Of a DNA stretch of 64,000 nucleotides, positions 62,616-64,000 are shown one piece after another. The first letter of the stretch is position 1, and every line of letters starts with the position of its first letter. A program made the translations under genes and the position numbers. The notes below the pieces were generated by a model that was given only the letters and a program-made list of their open reading frames with translations, searched no databases and was not told where the DNA came from. The stretch is from Eretmocerus hayati (lineage: Eukaryota; Arthropoda; Insecta; Hymenoptera; Aphelinidae): the NCBI GenBank assembly GCA_029851415.1, contig CM056743.1:72685186-72749185 (forward strand), read 5' to 3'.

Positions 62616-64000
62616 ACTCATATCTCCGCCTGAAGTTGCTCCGAGGGGATGATCAAAATAGATTCTGGGAGCAATAAATTAGCAATAGAATATAAGCTAA
62701 GTCAGGTTTCGATAGGTTGGCGAGAACCCAATGTTTGTGCTGGGTCCACATTGAACTATGCACAAGCACTGATATCTCCGCCGGAAATGGCTCTGAGGGG
62801 ATGATCATAATAGATTCTGGGAGCAATGAATTAGCAATAATATATAAGCTGAGTCAGGTTCCTATGGGTCGACAAAAACTCAATGTTTGTGCTGGGTCCA
62901 CATTGAACTCAGCACAAGCACTCATATCTCCGCCGGAAATTGCTCTTAGAGGATGATCAGAGTAGATTCTGGGAGCAATAACTTAGCAATAAAATATAAG
63001 CTAAGTCAGGTTTCGATGGGCCGACAAAAACTCAATGTTTGCGCTGGGTCCACATTGAACTCGGCACAAATACTTATATCTCCGCCGGAAGTTGCTCTAA
63101 GGGGATTAGCAGAACGGATTCTGAGAGCGATAAATTAGCAATAAAATATAAGCTAAGTTAGGTTCCGATAGGTCGGCGGAAACCCAATGTTTGTGCTGGG
63201 TCCACATTGAACTCAGCACAAGCACTCATATCTCCGCCGGAGATTGCTCTGAGGGGATGATCAAAATAGATTCTGGGAGCAATAAATTAGCAATGAAATT
63301 TCAGCTAAGTCAGGTTTCGATGGGTCGACAAGAACTCAATGTTTGTGCTGGGTCACATTGAACTCAGCACAAACGATCATATCTCCGCCGGAAGTTGCTC
63401 CGAGGGGATGATCAAAATAGATTCTGGGAGCAATAAATTAGCAATAAAATATAAGCTAAGTCAGGTTTCGATAGGTTGGCGAGAACCCAATGTTTGTGCT
63501 GGGTCCGCATTGAACTCAGCACAAGCACTCATATCTCCGCCGGAAGTTGCTCTAAGGGGATTAGCAGAACGGATTCTGAGAGCGATAAATTAGCAATAAA
63601 ATATAAGCTAAGTTAGGTTCCGATAGGTCGGCGGAAACCCAATGTTTTTGCTGGGTCCACATTGAACTCAGCACAAGCACTCATATCTCCGCCGGAAATT
63701 GTTCTGAGGGGATGATCAAAATAGATTCTGGGAGCAATAAATTAGCAATGAAATTTCAGCTAAGTCAGGTTTCGATGGGTCGACAAGAACTCAATGTTTG
63801 TGCTGGGTCCCAATTGAACTCAGCACAAACGATCATATCTCCGCCGGAAGTTGCTCCGAGGGGATGATCAAAATAGATTCTGGGAGCAATAAATTAGCAA
63901 TAAAATATAAGCTAAGTCAGGTTTCGATAGGTTGGCGAGAACCCAATGTTTGTGCTGGGTCCGCATTGAACTCAGCACAAGCACTCATATCTCCGCCGGA

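Larger units (their letters stand above)
1..64000 (+). repeat. 152 bp satellite DNA array spanning the entire window
   Basis: The same unit recurs about every 152 bases from the first to the last base, always in the same orientation. Landmarks in nearly every copy are 'ccacattgaactcagcac', 'ctccgccgg', 'gaggggatgatca', 'gcaataaattagcaat' and 'gtcgacaaaaactcaatg'. Neighbouring landmarks sit 152 or 304 bp apart (for example the copies at 743 and 895, 1,959 and 2,111, 61,823 and 61,975), so the window holds about 421 monomers. Both ends are cut inside the array, so the true array is longer. Single-base indels occur, but I found no interruption by other sequence and no inversion. Length, orientation and whole-monomer duplications are typical of centromeric or pericentromeric satellites; that location is inference. 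The species and the satellite's name are not recognised. Confidence 0.97.
57482..64000 (+). repeat. Family II block at the right end, with 28- and 15-monomer internal repeats
   Basis: About 43 monomers with family II markers ('cacaaacgatcatatc', 'gtcagcattcgaagg', 'ccggaatatactctg', 'gatgtgtcgacagcaactc'). The order of about 57,980-59,270 recurs at about 62,230-63,520 (offset about 4,252 bp, 28 monomers). The segment starting 'gattagcagaacggattc' at 61,281 recurs at 63,559 (offset about 2,278 bp, 15 monomers), including 'aatgtttttgctggg', 'ccggaaattgttctgag' and 'gggtcccaattgaactc'. The edge with the 40-mer unit lies where 'ggggatgatccaaacgg' of the expected next copy is replaced by 'ggggatgatcaaagtag'. 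The window ends in mid-array. Confidence 0.8.

Noticed and set aside
1..64000. CRISPR array
   Set aside because: The repeated unit is continuous at 152 bp, with no alternation of short repeats and unique spacers, and no associated genes.
1..64000. CENP-B box (TTCG, four bases, A, two bases, CGGG)
   Set aside because: The nearest candidates, 'gtttcgatgggtcgac' and 'tttcgacgggtcgac', lack the A and the CGGG at the required spacing. I saw no match on either strand in the common monomer forms.
1..64000. Known satellites (alpha satellite, Arabidopsis CEN180, maize CentC) or telomeric repeats
   Set aside because: Monomer length and sequence do not match those I know, and no run of a 6-7 bp telomere motif is present. 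A database search could still name the satellite.
1..64000. Ribosomal spacer repeats or RNA genes
   Set aside because: No rRNA- or tRNA-like stretch interrupts the array, and every part fits the 152 bp unit.

Overview
The whole 64 kb window is one uninterrupted tandem satellite array. I see no unique sequence, no gene, no transposon remnant and no RNA gene from the first base to the last. The monomer is 152 bp, which implies about 421 copies. All copies lie head-to-tail in one orientation and keep register almost perfectly, with only scattered 1-2 bp indels. This points to a eukaryotic heterochromatic array, most plausibly (peri)centromeric. The basis is the near-nucleosomal monomer length, the many layers of duplication in whole-monomer multiples, the lack of interruptions, and recurring variants that look like decay of CpG to TpG/CpA. 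I do not recognise the monomer. It is not a form of human alpha satellite, Arabidopsis CEN180 or maize CentC as I know them. A plant or an animal is possible, and the window alone cannot decide.

Building plan. Many stretches alternate two monomer classes, giving a 304 bp dimer. Class A carries 'gtcaggtttcgatgggtcgac' (with variants); class B carries 'gttaggttccgat' followed by 'aggtcagc' or 'cggtcagc'. Each monomer contains a conserved imperfect dyad (arms of about 15 bp around a 5 bp loop), an AT-rich block of about 35 bp, and usually TGATCA and GTCGAC palindromes.

Layout. Shared variants sort the array into three sequence families in the order I-II-III-II-III-I-II. Family I: about 1-12,280, with a 12/11-monomer tandem duplication at 5,716-9,230. 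Family II: about 12,280-15,800. Family III: about 15,800-36,680, with a duplication at an 11,095 bp offset (73 monomers), a 2,888 bp (19-monomer) duplication nested in its first copy, and 456 bp and 1,368 bp duplications near its end. Family II island: about 36,680-38,055. Family III again: about 38,056-44,240, with a partial third copy of the large unit and a perfect-looking 2,124 bp (14-monomer) tandem duplication. Family I again: about 44,240-57,481, with two copies of a 6,076 bp (40-monomer) unit that is itself built from an older 3,038 bp (20-monomer) duplication. Family II: about 57,482-64,000.

Many short open frames of 60-124 codons exist, but they come from the repeat itself. They recur once per monomer or dimer, mostly open only from TTG or GTG, change reading frame from monomer to monomer because 152 is not a multiple of 3, and overlap each other. 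I annotate no coding sequence. The interest of the window lies in its nested duplication history, its patchwise sequence exchange, and the conserved dyad.
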